Origin: Luteibacter sp. UNCMF331Sha3.1
GTDB taxonomy: Bacteria; Pseudomonadota; Gammaproteobacteria; Xanthomonadales; Rhodanobacteraceae
Length of the DNA: 64,000 nt
Assembly (NCBI RefSeq): GCF_900109915.1
Contig: NZ_FOBU01000002.1
Span: forward strand, 296,443 to 360,442
Direction of reading: 5' to 3'
Under the pieces are notes generated by a model. The model was not told the DNA's origin, ran no database searches, and saw only the letters and a list, made by a program, of their open reading frames with translations. Shown piece by piece: positions 37,259 to 45,868 of the stretch. Made by a program: the position numbers and the translations under genes. Numbering within the stretch: position 1 is the stretch's first letter; every line of letters starts with the position of its first letter.

Positions 37259-38116
37259 ATGCTGGCCGCCATGACGAAGTGGATCGTGCCCTGGGAGTTT
37301 TCCTGGGTGTTTCTCGTCGTGTTCGCAGGCGCCGCATGGCTCTACGTTCGAGGCACGCGCCGCCTGCACGTTCCCGCGACGCGCCAGGCCGCCTTCTGGA
37401 CCGGCATGGCGATCGTCTACGTCGCCCTGCACACGTACTTCGATTACTACGCGGAACATGAGTTCTTCATGCACCGCATCCAGCAGGTGTTCCTGCATCA
37501 TCTCGCGCCGCTGCTGATCGTCGCGGCCTATCCGGGCACCGTGCTGCGCGCCGGGCTGCCGCTGCCATGGCGGGCGCGCCTGCGCCGGATCGCGCGTTCG
37601 ACCGCCTGGCGCGCCGTCAGCGCCGTCGCGCTGAATCCCGCGTTCGTCACCGCGTCGTTCGTCGCGCTGATCCTCGTCTGGCTGATTCCCGACATGCAGA
37701 CGCTGGCGATGCTGGACTGGCGTCTGTACCGCGCGATGAACTGGTCGATGATGATTTCGGGCCTCGCCTACTGGTGGATCGTGCTCGACCACCGGCCGAA
37801 GCCGCCCGGCCGCATGGCGCCCGGCTGGCGCGTCCTGTCGCCGGCGATCACCATGACGCCGCAGATCGTCGCCGGAGCGATCGTCACCTTCTCGCGTGTC
37901 GACCTGTATCCCATCTTCGAGATCTGCGGTCGTGCGTTCACGATGAACGTCCTCACCGGCCAGTTGATCGGCGGCGTGATCATGTGGGTGCCCGCGGCGA
38001 TGATCGAATCGGCCGGCGGCCTGCTGGCGTTGCGCCAGTGGTTGCGCCTGTCACGCAACGGGCGCCTGCCGCGCCGCCCCGTGCGCCCGCGCCGTCCTAC
38101 GGCCGTGCGTTCGTAG
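37259..38116 (+). CDS. CtaG-family cytochrome c oxidase assembly-like protein
   Basis: A 285-residue membrane protein with about seven helices of the caa3_CtaG family. Conserved features: AFWTGMAIVYVALHTYFDYYAEHEFFMHRIQQVFLHH region with multiple histidines, and LAYWWIVLDHRP. The family, first described in Bacillus, helps assemble caa3 oxidase, probably in copper delivery; this protein is unrelated to the Cox11 type also called CtaG. Start ATG lies three bases after the GldG-like stop, so it is in the ABC transporter operon. No oxidase subunit genes are nearby. Confidence 0.85.
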   Translation: MLAAMTKWIVPWEFSWVFLVVFAGAAWLYVRGTRRLHVPATRQAAFWTGMAIVYVALHTYFDYYAEHEFFMHRIQQVFLHHLAPLLIVAAYPGTVLRAGLPLPWRARLRRIARSTAWRAVSAVALNPAFVTASFVALILVWLIPDMQTLAMLDWRLYRAMNWSMMISGLAYWWIVLDHRPKPPGRMAPGWRVLSPAITMTPQIVAGAIVTFSRVDLYPIFEICGRAFTMNVLTGQLIGGVIMWVPAAMIESAGGLLALRQWLRLSRNGRLPRRPVRPRRPTAVRS

Positions 38117-38178
38117 CCCGGCACCTCTCCGACCACCGAGGTGGCGCGTTGGGTGAGCAAGGGGCAGGCGCCGCGGGC

Positions 38179-38316
38179 ATGAGTAATGCCGAAAGGGCAT
38201 GGGGGGGATGGCGTGCGACCGAGTCCTTGCTCTCGTACGGTGGATCGCTTGCTACCGAGCACTCGCTGGCACTGGTGAAGATTCTGGACATCGCGGGCGA
38301 TCGTGCCGATCAGTAA
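38179..38316 (+). CDS. Possible 45-residue small ORF
   Basis: An open frame starting MSNAERAWGGWRATESLLSY and ending ILDIAGDRADQ, in the 193-base space between the ctaG-like and ppk2 genes; its last seven bases overlap the ppk2 stop. The sequence has protein-like composition and an amphipathic helical C-terminal half. A GGGGC-rich stretch lies too far upstream to be a convincing ribosome-binding site. It could equally be a decayed gene or chance. Low confidence; recorded because the gap holds nothing else recognisable. Confidence 0.25.
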   Translation: MSNAERAWGGWRATESLLSYGGSLATEHSLALVKILDIAGDRADQ

Positions 38317-39080
38317 ACCTTCGGCACGCGCTCGCCCTTCGCCGTGACCTTGTCTTTTTTCGGCTTGCCGGCCAGGGGCGGCAGGTCGAAGGGCTTGTCC
38401 GGCGTCAGTTTGTCGGGGATACGGTCGAGCAGGTGACGGATGAGGTTCAGGCGGCCCGTCTTCTGGTCGTTGAAGTCGGCGACGAACCAGGGTGCATCGT
38501 CGGTATCCGTATGCTGGATCATGGCATCGCGGAGATCGCCGATCTCGGCGTACTTGTCGCGCGCCTTGATGTCCACGGGCGACAGCTTCCAGCGCTTGAG
38601 CGGATCCGCCGCACGGTCGGCGAAGCGTTCTTCCTGCTCCTTCTGGTCGACCGAGAGCCAGTACTTGATCAGGATGATGCCGTCGTCGACGAGCATCTTC
38701 TCGAAGACGGGGCAGACCTTCATGAACCGGTCGTATTCCTCTTCGGTGCAGAAGCCCATCGCGGGCTCGACCACGGCGCGGTTGTACCAGCTGCGATCGA
38801 ACAGCACGAGCTCGCCGGCGGCAGGCAGTTCGGCCACGTAGCGCTGGAAATACCATTGCGTGTCTTCGGTCGCCGTGGGCTTCGACAGCGCGACCACCCG
38901 CGCGGCACGCGTGTCGAGCTTGTCCGTGATGGCCTTGATCGTGCCGCCCTTGCCGGCCGCGTCGCGGCCTTCGAAGACCACGACCATCCGCTTGCGCGTG
39001 TGGCGCAGCCACCGCGTCAGGCCGACGAGTTCGACCTGGAGTTCCTCGAGCGCCTTCTCGTACTTCTTTTTCTTGCCCAT
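38310..39080 (-). CDS. ppk2: Polyphosphate kinase 2
   Basis: A 256-residue single-domain class I PPK2. Walker A RMVVVFEGRDAAGKGGTIKA (about 31-50), lid-module arginines, and Walker B LVLFDRSWYNRAVVEPAMGF (about 100) are all present. These enzymes transfer phosphate between polyphosphate and nucleoside diphosphates, generally making ATP or GTP from polyP. A Lys-rich C-terminal tail (GKPKKDKVTAKG) follows. ATG 39080 (MGKKKKYEKALEELQ) has AAGGG upstream. It is monocistronic, flanked on its 5' side by a REP pair. Confidence 0.95.
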   Translation of the reverse strand: MGKKKKYEKALEELQVELVGLTRWLRHTRKRMVVVFEGRDAAGKGGTIKAITDKLDTRAARVVALSKPTATEDTQWYFQRYVAELPAAGELVLFDRSWYNRAVVEPAMGFCTEEEYDRFMKVCPVFEKMLVDDGIILIKYWLSVDQKEQEERFADRAADPLKRWKLSPVDIKARDKYAEIGDLRDAMIQHTDTDDAPWFVADFNDQKTGRLNLIRHLLDRIPDKLTPDKPFDLPPLAGKPKKDKVTAKGERVPKVY

Positions 39081-39136
39081 GCGTGGAAGCCCTTGGGTTG
39101 GGGCCATCACTATGCCGCATCGAACGTCGTCGCGAC

Positions 39137-39202
39137 GTGGGAGCCAGCCTGACGGCGATGGGGCGTGTGGCAAGCACGCATCGTCAGCAGGCTGGCTCCC
39201 AC
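39137..39202. repeat. REP pair (GTGGGAGCCAGCC type)
   Basis: Inverted arms GTGGGAGCCAGCCTGACGGC (from 39137) and GCAGGCTGGCTCCCAC (to 39202) with a spacer of about 22 bases that is partly self-complementary. Sits between the ppk2 start and the prfA end. Confidence 0.75.
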
Positions 39203-39248
39203 CACGGGGGTTATCGCCAGTGGCCTGCTTCTCAGCCGGTATTCCGGA

Positions 39249-40331
39249 TCAGCCGCCGGCCGTCAGCGTCTGCAGCTCGTCCGCCTGGTTCTCGCGGGTG
39301 AGGGTGTCGATGAGTTCGTCGAGGTCGCCCTGCATCGTCTCGGTCAGCCGGTACAGGGTCAGGTTGATGCGATGGTCGGTGATGCGGCCCTGCGGGAAGT
39401 TGTAGGTGCGGATGCGCTGACTGCGATCGCCGGAGCCCACCTGCAGGCGACGCGATTCGGCCTGCGCGGCGCTCTGCTTGCTGCGTTCCGCGTCGAGCAG
39501 GCGGGCCTTCAGCAGGCTCATCGCGCGGGCGCGGTTCTTGTGCTGGCTACGCTCGTCCTGGCACTCCACCACGGTGCCCGTGGGCAGATGGGTGATGCGG
39601 ATGGCGGAGTCGGTCTTGTTGACGTGCTGACCGCCGGCGCCGGACGCGCGGAACGTGTCGACCTTGAGGTCGGCGTCGCGCAGTTCGATGTCGTCGACTT
39701 CGTCCTGTTCGGGCAGGATCGCCACGGTGGCGGCGGACGTGTGGATGCGGCCCTGCGATTCCGTCTCCGGCACGCGTTGCACGCGATGCGTGCCCGATTC
39801 GAATTTCAGCTTCGAGTACGCGCCGCGCCCTTCGATGCGGGCCACGACTTCCTTGTAGCCGCCGTGCTCGCCTTCGTTGGCGTTGAGGATCTCCACGTGC
39901 CACCGCTGCCGCTCGGCATATCGCGCGTACATGCGGAACAGGTCGCCCGCGAAGATCGCGGCCTCGTCGCCGCCCGTGCCCGCGCGGACTTCGAGGAACA
40001 GGTTGCCTTCGTCGCGCGGGTCCTTCGGCAGGAGCAGCACCTGCAACTCGGCGTCGAGACGGGCGAGCTGCGCCTCGACGCGTTCGATGTCGTCGGCCGC
40101 CATCTCGCGCATCTCGGGATCGTCGAGCATCGCGCGCGATTCGGCCAGTTCGCGCTCGGCGTCGTCGTGGTGCTTCAGCGAGGCGGCCACGGGTTCGAGC
40201 TGCGCGTATTCGCGGGAGAGGTCGCGAAAACGCTGGCCATCGGCGAGCACGTCCGGCTGCGCGAGGAGCAGCCCGATCTCTTCGTGGCGTTCGGCGAGTG
40301 CTTCGAGTTTGCGGCGGATCGAGGGGGTCAT
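39249..40331 (-). CDS. prfA: Peptide chain release factor 1
   Basis: A 360-residue RF1. The GGQ motif is in [17 protein letters not shown] (Gly233-Gln235), and the codon-recognition tripeptide reads P-E-T at 188-190 ([15 protein letters not shown]), the RF1-type PxT that reads UAA and UAG. N-terminal domain [20 protein letters not shown]. It lies 43 bases downstream of hemA on the same strand, the classical hemA-prfA order, so the two are probably one operon. Confidence 0.98.
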   Translation of the reverse strand: MTPSIRRKLEALAERHEEIGLLLAQPDVLADGQRFRDLSREYAQLEPVAASLKHHDDAERELAESRAMLDDPEMREMAADDIERVEAQLARLDAELQVLLLPKDPRDEGNLFLEVRAGTGGDEAAIFAGDLFRMYARYAERQRWHVEILNANEGEHGGYKEVVARIEGRGAYSKLKFESGTHRVQRVPETESQGRIHTSAATVAILPEQDEVDDIELRDADLKVDTFRASGAGGQHVNKTDSAIRITHLPTGTVVECQDERSQHKNRARAMSLLKARLLDAERSKQSAAQAESRRLQVGSGDRSQRIRTYNFPQGRITDHRINLTLYRLTETMQGDLDELIDTLTRENQADELQTLTAGG

Positions 40332-40374
40332 GCGGTGCGTGAAGTCCGGCTGGGTGGAAGTCCCAAGCCGCACA

Positions 40375-41646
40375 TCATGCGGAAACGTCGTCGTCCGGGT
40401 CCAGTCCATACAGCCGGCCGGCAGCGTGGAGGAGGTCGAGGTCGCCCGACATGGCCGCGTCGCGAAGGCGCGCGCTGGGCGTGTGCAGGAGCTTGTTGGT
40501 GAGGGTGTTGGCCAGGAAGGCGAGGGCTTCCTCGGCCGTGCGACCCCGGCTGAGCATGGCCTGGGCCTTGGCCAGCACCTCGTCGCGCTGAGCCTCCGCG
40601 GCGACGCGCATGTCGACGGCGGGATTGCGCAGGCCGAGGGCGCGGCGCCACGACATGTAACGCTCGACCTGGAGGTCGATGATCGCATCGGCCTCGCGGG
40701 CGGCCAGCTCGCGCGACCGGCGGTTCTCGTCGATGACCTGGCGCAGGTCGTCGATGCCGTAGAGATAGACGTCGTCGAGCGCGGCCACCTCGGGCTCGAT
40801 GTCGCGGGGCACGGCGATATCGACCATGAACATCGGGCGCCTGCGCCGGGCGGCGATCGCGTCGGCCACCATCGGGCGCGTGACCACCGGGACGCGCGAG
40901 GCCGTCGACGTGATGACGATGTCCGCCTCGGCGAGATGTCGCGGCAGGTCGGCCAGCGAGATGGCGTAACCGGCATAACGGCTCGCCAGCTCCTGGGCGT
41001 TCTCGAGCGTGCGGTTGGCGACGATCAGCCGGCGGACGTTCTTGTCGGCAAGGTGTCGCGCGGCGAGTTCGATCGTTTCGCCCGCACCGATCAGCAGGAC
41101 GCAGGCCTGGCGCAGATCGGTGAAGACCTGTTCCGCCAGACGCACGGCGGTGTAGGCCACCGAGACGGTATGCGCGCCGATGCGGGTATCGGTGCGCACG
41201 CGCTTGGCCACGGCGAACGTATGCTGCAGCAGGCGCTCCATCGGTGCCCGCAGGGTCTGTGCCGAGCGCGCGTGCTGGTAGGCGTCCTTCACCTGACCAA
41301 GGATCTGCGGTTCGCCGAGCACCATCGAATCGAGGCCGGTCGCGACGCGGAACATGTGCCTCACGGCGTCCTGTTCGTCGTGCCGGTAGAGGAACTCGTC
41401 GAGCCGTTGCGGGGTCAATCGGTGCTGGCGCGACAGCCACTGGCCCGGCACGCCCTCGAAGCCCTCGGCCACGCTGCAGTAGAGCTCGGTGCGATTGCAG
41501 GTCGACAGGATCATCGCCTCCTCGATCCCGGGCTGCCGGGTGAGGTCGTCGAGCGCCTCCGGCGTCACCGCGGCGTCGAATGCCACCTGCTCGCGCAGGC
41601 TGACCGGCGCGCTGAGGTGATTGAGCCCGAGGGCGATGAGTGGCAT
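40375..41646 (-). CDS. hemA: Glutamyl-tRNA reductase
   Basis: A 423-residue HemA, first committed step of C5-pathway tetrapyrrole synthesis: reduces Glu-tRNA to glutamate-1-semialdehyde with NADPH. The nucleophile Cys50 is in [30 protein letters not shown] follows, the NADPH site is [17 protein letters not shown], and the dimerisation helix occupies the C-terminus. Start ATG 41646 gives [20 protein letters not shown], the correct N-terminus. No Shine-Dalgarno sequence precedes it; three tandem decamers occupy that place. It is divergent from the TPR lipoprotein gene across about 118 bases. Confidence 0.97.
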   Translation of the reverse strand: MPLIALGLNHLSAPVSLREQVAFDAAVTPEALDDLTRQPGIEEAMILSTCNRTELYCSVAEGFEGVPGQWLSRQHRLTPQRLDEFLYRHDEQDAVRHMFRVATGLDSMVLGEPQILGQVKDAYQHARSAQTLRAPMERLLQHTFAVAKRVRTDTRIGAHTVSVAYTAVRLAEQVFTDLRQACVLLIGAGETIELAARHLADKNVRRLIVANRTLENAQELASRYAGYAISLADLPRHLAEADIVITSTASRVPVVTRPMVADAIAARRRRPMFMVDIAVPRDIEPEVAALDDVYLYGIDDLRQVIDENRRSRELAAREADAIIDLQVERYMSWRRALGLRNPAVDMRVAAEAQRDEVLAKAQAMLSRGRTAEEALAFLANTLTNKLLHTPSARLRDAAMSGDLDLLHAAGRLYGLDPDDDVSA

Positions 41647-41650
41647 GACG

Positions 41651-41680
41651 GGCTTGGGTCGGCTTGGGTCGGCTTGGGTG
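41651..41680. repeat. Three tandem decamers at the hemA translation start
   Basis: GGCTTGGGTC occurs twice exactly and a third time as GGCTTGGGTG, end to end, ending four bases before the hemA ATG. On the hemA strand the unit reads GACCCAAGCC. There is no purine-rich ribosome-binding site in the repeats or between them and the ATG. Confidence 0.85.
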
Positions 41681-41764
41681 GCGTCGGCTAAGCTAAGGGC
41701 GCATTGTGCGCTGAGATGGAACCGGGTGCTTGTTGGCACCTGTCCTGAAACGACGGAGAGTAGT

Positions 41765-43516
41765 GTGCTGACGGGTCGGTCCAAGTTCAAGCAACTGCGG
41801 CAATTCGTGGCCCTCGCGGCCCTCGCCGCCGCCCTGGCCGGCTGTGCCGCCGGGCCTGCGAAGGTTCCCGCCGAGGCGCCCCGGGCCGTTCGCACCGGCG
41901 TGCAGCCGCTGGACCGGCTCCAGGTGGCTATCGTGCCTCCCGAGCGCGATCTCCAGGCCCTGCTGATGGCCGGCGACTTCGCGTTGGCCGCCAACGATCT
42001 CAAGGCCGCCTCGGACGCCTACGTGAAGGCGGCGGCAATCAGCGACGACCCCAAGGTGGCTTCCCGGGCCGTCGAGCTGGCCCTCGCGGTGCACGACCAG
42101 GCCGGCACGGAAAGCGCGGTGAACCGCTGGGCGGCGCTCGGTGCGAGCCCGGCCGACCTCGCCAGTGCCCGTGCCCGCGTGGCGCTCGATACCGGCAATA
42201 CGGCGGAGGCCCAGCGCCAGCTCGATCTGCTCGTCTCCAGCGGCGCGCCGGACGCCTGGCGTGAGTTCGGTCGCATCGTGGTCACGGCACGCGACGCGGC
42301 GCAGGCCGGCGTGCTGCTCGAGCGCATCGCCACCCCGCAGCGCCTGCCGAACGACGCTACGGCGTGGCTGGCCATGAGCGAGCTGGGCGAGAACCTCGGC
42401 CGCCACGATTACGCGAAGCGCATCGGCGACGCCGCCCTCGCCCGATTCCACGACGGCACGACCTACGCATGGGCCGGCCAGCAGGCGTTCCGCGCCGGCG
42501 ACAAGGCGGGGGCGAAGAAGCTGTTCGCGAAGGCCGTGGCGAAGGATCCGAAAAACGCGCGCCTGCGCCTGGCCTACGCCACGCTGATGATCCAGGACGG
42601 CGACACGCGCGGCGCGGCGTCCCTGCTGTCCGTGGGCACGCAGAACGCCGACACCTATGCGATGCGCATGAGCCTCGCGGCACGCGCGGGCGACAAGCCC
42701 GCCCTCGCGCGCCTCTATCAGGAAATCCGTCGCCGGCCCGACGCGGTGCAGACCGAGAACGCGTTCGTCCTCGGCCAGCTGGCCGAGCTGCTGGGGCACG
42801 ACGAGGACGCGCTGGACTGGTATGCCGCCGTGGGCGACGACGATCCGCGTATCTTCGACGCGTCCGTGCGCAGCGCGGTCGTGTTGCACCAGCAAGGCAA
42901 GGACGACGACGCGCAGGAAATCGTCGCCGGGCTGCAGACGTCCTACGCGGATCACCCCGATCGGTTGCGCCAGGCCTACGCGCTCGAAGGCGAGCTGAAC
43001 ATGGACGGGCGCCAATTCGACGCCGCCGCGACGGCTTACGACAAGGCCCTTCGCGTCAAGCCCGACGACACCGACATGCTGTACGGCCGCGGTCTCGCCT
43101 ATGCGGAGGCGGGACGCATCGATCAGGCCGTCACCGATTTCCGCCGGGTGCTGGAGCTGAAGCCGGGCGACATCGAGGCGAGCAACGCGCTCGGTTACAC
43201 GCTGGCCGACAACGGCCGCGATCTCGGCGAGGCGCAGGCCCTCATCGAGGCCGCGCGCACGGCACGCCCGGACGATCCGTCGGTGGCCGATTCGTGGGGC
43301 TGGCTGAAATTCCGCCAGGGCCAGCTCGATCAGGCCGAGGTCACGCTGCGCGGTGCATGGGCGAAGCGCAAGGACGCCGACATCGGCGTCCATCTTGCCG
43401 AGGTGCTGTGGAGCCGCGGCCGCCACGACGAGGCGCGCAAGCTGCTCAACGAGGTGCGTCGCATCGACCCGAACAACGCATCGCTCGAGAAGACCGAGCG
43501 GAAACTGAACCCCTGA
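41765..43516 (+). CDS. TPR-repeat lipoprotein upstream of lolB
   Basis: A 583-residue protein starting at GTG 41765 with GGAGAG upstream. Signal peptide with lipobox LAGC (Cys27 in AALAAALAGCAAG), so it is a lipoprotein, probably outer membrane (residue +2 is Ala). The rest is tetratricopeptide-like helical repeats, clearest at about 200-260, 400-450 (AYALEGELNMDGRQFDAAAT, PDDTDMLYGRGLAYAEAG) and 480-575. It ends one base into lolB (TGATG), suggesting a role in the same outer-membrane assembly process. TPR lipoproteins at this position are conserved in related genomes as I recall; exact function unknown. Confidence 0.88.
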   Translation: MLTGRSKFKQLRQFVALAALAAALAGCAAGPAKVPAEAPRAVRTGVQPLDRLQVAIVPPERDLQALLMAGDFALAANDLKAASDAYVKAAAISDDPKVASRAVELALAVHDQAGTESAVNRWAALGASPADLASARARVALDTGNTAEAQRQLDLLVSSGAPDAWREFGRIVVTARDAAQAGVLLERIATPQRLPNDATAWLAMSELGENLGRHDYAKRIGDAALARFHDGTTYAWAGQQAFRAGDKAGAKKLFAKAVAKDPKNARLRLAYATLMIQDGDTRGAASLLSVGTQNADTYAMRMSLAARAGDKPALARLYQEIRRRPDAVQTENAFVLGQLAELLGHDEDALDWYAAVGDDDPRIFDASVRSAVVLHQQGKDDDAQEIVAGLQTSYADHPDRLRQAYALEGELNMDGRQFDAAATAYDKALRVKPDDTDMLYGRGLAYAEAGRIDQAVTDFRRVLELKPGDIEASNALGYTLADNGRDLGEAQALIEAARTARPDDPSVADSWGWLKFRQGQLDQAEVTLRGAWAKRKDADIGVHLAEVLWSRGRHDEARKLLNEVRRIDPNNASLEKTERKLNP

Positions 43517-44148
43517 TGGCGTCCATCGTCCGCATGATTGCCCCCAAACGTGTCCTCGCCACGCTGCCGATCCTCCTTCTCGCGGCGTGTGCGACCACGC
43601 GTCCCCCCGTGCGTAACGCCGGCGACGCCGTCACCCTTGGCCTGCAGGAGCAACGCGAGCGCGCGCTGGGCGACACCGATCACTGGACGCTGGAGGGCAG
43701 GCTGTCCGTCGCCAGCGACAAGGACTCCGGCTCCGGCAGCCTCACCTGGCGCCAGGAAGGCGACCATTACGACTTCACCGTGCGTGGTCCCGTGACCGGG
43801 CGCACGTTCCGCCTGAGCGGCGGCCCCGACGGCGCCGAGCTCGAAGGGCTCGAGGGCGGCACCCGCCGCGGGCCGGACGCCGAAACGCTCATGGCCGAGA
43901 CGGTGGGTTGGCAGATCCCCATGGCCGAACTGAAGCGCTGGGTACTCGGGCTACGCGCCGACCGTGGCCCGGCCGACATCGCGTTCGGCGCCGACCGCCT
44001 GCCTTCCCGGCTGGTGCAGGACGGCTGGACGGTCGACTACCGGCAATGGGATGCCACGAAGCAGCCCGCGATGCCCTCGCGCGTGTTCGCGGAGAAGCCG
44101 CCGTACAAGGTCCGCCTGTCGATCGACACCTGGTCGCTCGGCCGATAA
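43516..44148 (+). CDS. lolB: Outer-membrane lipoprotein receptor LolB
   Basis: A 210-residue lipoprotein: signal peptide with lipobox LAAC (Cys25), then the LolA/LolB beta-barrel fold (HWTLEGRLSVASDKDSGSGS, LTWRQEGDHYDFTVRGP, VGWQIPMAELKRWVLGL, WTVDYRQW). LolB takes lipoproteins from LolA and inserts them in the outer membrane. Start ATG shares one base with the TPR lipoprotein stop. The classical lolB-ispE order is preserved, but with a GNAT domain added to IspE. Confidence 0.94.
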   Translation: MASIVRMIAPKRVLATLPILLLAACATTRPPVRNAGDAVTLGLQEQRERALGDTDHWTLEGRLSVASDKDSGSGSLTWRQEGDHYDFTVRGPVTGRTFRLSGGPDGAELEGLEGGTRRGPDAETLMAETVGWQIPMAELKRWVLGLRADRGPADIAFGADRLPSRLVQDGWTVDYRQWDATKQPAMPSRVFAEKPPYKVRLSIDTWSLGR

Positions 44149-44157
44149 TCGCCTTCG

Positions 44158-44224
44158 GTGGGAGCCAGCCTGCTGGCGAAGGGTGCTTGTCGCGAGCGCC
44201 CAGCGCCAGCAGGCTGGCTCCCGC
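44158..44224. repeat. REP pair between lolB and ispE
   Basis: Arms GTGGGAGCCAGCCTGCTGGC (from 44158) and GCCAGCAGGCTGGCTCCC (to about 44223) are complementary over about 21 bases except one G-T type position, with a 25-base spacer containing a second small inverted repeat. It lies in the 135-base gap after lolB. Confidence 0.78.
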
Positions 44225-44283
44225 CAAGGCGGGCTCTCGAAGTGCGCGGCTATACTTCCCGGCTTCCGTCAGCCGGCCCCGCC

Positions 44284-45672
44284 ATGCACTTCACCATCTC
44301 CCGCGCCCACGACGACGACGCCGCGCACCTGTGCGCCATCGAGCGCGCCGCGGTGGAGCTGTTCCGCGGGCACGAGGCATGGCCGTCCTATTCGGGCATG
44401 TCGCTGCCGGTCGACGTGGTGCGCGACCTCATCGCGCGCGGGCTCGTCTGGCTCGCCTCGGTGGATCGCGAGGTGGTGGGCTTCGTCTGTCTCGATCCGG
44501 ACGGCGCGCACGATGCGATCGGCATCGCCGAGATCGACGTGCTGCCGGCCTTCGGTCGCCGGGGTATCGGAGCGGCCCTGCTGGAGCATGCCTGCACCTG
44601 GGCGCGCGAGGCGGGCTACCGGCGCGTCGATCTGGGAACGCTGTCGGACGTCCCCTGGAACGCGCCGTTCTACGCGAAACACGGCTTCGTGGCCGTCGAC
44701 AAGCACGCGCCGTCGTTCGCGCGGGCGCTGGCCCGCGACCGCGAAAACGGCTTTCCGGATCACCTGCGCGTCTTCATGAGCCGGACGCTGGCGCCGCTGG
44801 CCCCCTGCGACTGGACGGTCTGGCCCGCGCCCGCGAAGCTGAACCTGTTCCTGCGGATCGTGGGCCGTCGCGACGACGGCTACCACGAGTTGCAGACGGT
44901 CTTTCGCTTGCTCGACTGGGGCGACGAAGTGCGCCTGCGCGTCCGGGGCGACGGTGTGGTGACCCGTCCCAGGGCCATCGCGGGCGTGCCCGAAGACGAG
45001 GACCTCACCGTCCGCGCGGCACGGCTGCTGGCGTCGGCGACGGGTACGTCTCACGGCGCCGAGATCGAGGTCGCCAAGCGCATTCCCATGGGTGGCGGCC
45101 TGGGCGGCGGAAGCTCCGACGCGGCCTCCGTGCTGGTGGGACTGAACGAGCTCTGGGGTACCGGACTCGGGGAAGACGCCCTGGCCGAGCTCGGCCTGCA
45201 GCTGGGCGCCGACGTTCCCGTTTTCATCCGGGGCCGGTCGGCCTGGGCGGAAGGCATCGGCGAGGAGCTCACGCCCATGCGTCTGCCGCGCCGCTGGTAC
45301 GTGGTGGTGGACCCCCACGAGCATGTCCCCACGGCAGCCCTTTTTGCGGCGCCCGAATTGACACGCCAGGCCCCGCGGGCGACAATTTCGTCCTTTGTTT
45401 CCGGGGCTTCGGCGGAAAACGCCTTCGAGCCGGTCGTTCGCGCGCGCCACCCCCGGGTGGCCGCGGCGCTGGACTGGCTGGGTGGCTTCGGCCATGCCCG
45501 ATTGTCGGGTAGCGGTGGTTGCGTCTTCCTGGAAACCAGAACCCACGAGGCGGCGCTCGGCGTCGCCTCGCGTTGTCCCGGGGGCTTCACGGCCCACGTG
45601 GCGGCGGGCATCGATCCGTCACCGCTGCTGATCGCGCGGAGCCGGATCGGGGCGAAGGGAATCGTGTCGTAA
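44284..45672 (+). CDS. ispE: GNAT acetyltransferase fused to IspE (CDP-ME kinase)
   Basis: One uninterrupted frame of 462 residues. Residues 1-165 are a GNAT domain (MHFTISRAHDDDAAHLCAIE; acetyl-CoA motif EIDVLPAFGRRGIGAALLEH; WNAPFYAKHGFVAVDKHAPS). From about residue 175 (TVWPAPAKLNLFLRIVGRRD) to the end is a complete IspE: GHMP kinase glycine-rich loop PMGGGLGGGSSDAASVLVGL, substrate-binding LGADVPVFIRGRSAWAEGIG, and C-terminal ARLSGSGGCVFLE. IspE phosphorylates CDP-methylerythritol in the MEP isoprenoid pathway. An in-frame ATG at 44776 could start IspE alone, but I see no ribosome-binding site before it, so a fusion or internal start must be distinguished experimentally. Confidence 0.9.
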   Translation: MHFTISRAHDDDAAHLCAIERAAVELFRGHEAWPSYSGMSLPVDVVRDLIARGLVWLASVDREVVGFVCLDPDGAHDAIGIAEIDVLPAFGRRGIGAALLEHACTWAREAGYRRVDLGTLSDVPWNAPFYAKHGFVAVDKHAPSFARALARDRENGFPDHLRVFMSRTLAPLAPCDWTVWPAPAKLNLFLRIVGRRDDGYHELQTVFRLLDWGDEVRLRVRGDGVVTRPRAIAGVPEDEDLTVRAARLLASATGTSHGAEIEVAKRIPMGGGLGGGSSDAASVLVGLNELWGTGLGEDALAELGLQLGADVPVFIRGRSAWAEGIGEELTPMRLPRRWYVVVDPHEHVPTAALFAAPELTRQAPRATISSFVSGASAENAFEPVVRARHPRVAAALDWLGGFGHARLSGSGGCVFLETRTHEAALGVASRCPGGFTAHVAAGIDPSPLLIARSRIGAKGIVS

Positions 45673-45738
45673 GCAAGGGTAGGGCCGCGGGCTGCGGCAA
45701 AGCCGGGGCAGGCCGAAAGGTCCGCCGGAATGCATTGT

Positions 45739-45815
45739 TGGGGCGTCGCCAAGCTGGTTAAGGCACGGGATTTTGATTCCCGCATGCGCAGGTTCGAATC
45801 CTGCCGCCCCAGCCA
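45739..45815 (+). tRNA. tRNA-Gln (anticodon TTG)
   Basis: 77 bases including encoded CCA. Acceptor stem TGGGGCG pairs with CGCCCCA; anticodon stem CGGGA/TCCCG encloses loop TTTTGAT, anticodon TTG reading CAA; T-arm GGTTCGAATCC. Located between ispE and prs, a conserved position. Confidence 0.97.
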
Positions 45816-45868
45816 CCGTTCGCGGTGGCAGAACGAACCACCCCCTCTCTCACGCCAGGAGCTCCTTC

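Noticed and set aside
42364-43515. Open frame reading through the TPR lipoprotein region into lolB
   Set aside because: Only the lolB part (from 43516) is real; the upstream portion is an Arg-rich wrong-frame translation of the TPR gene.
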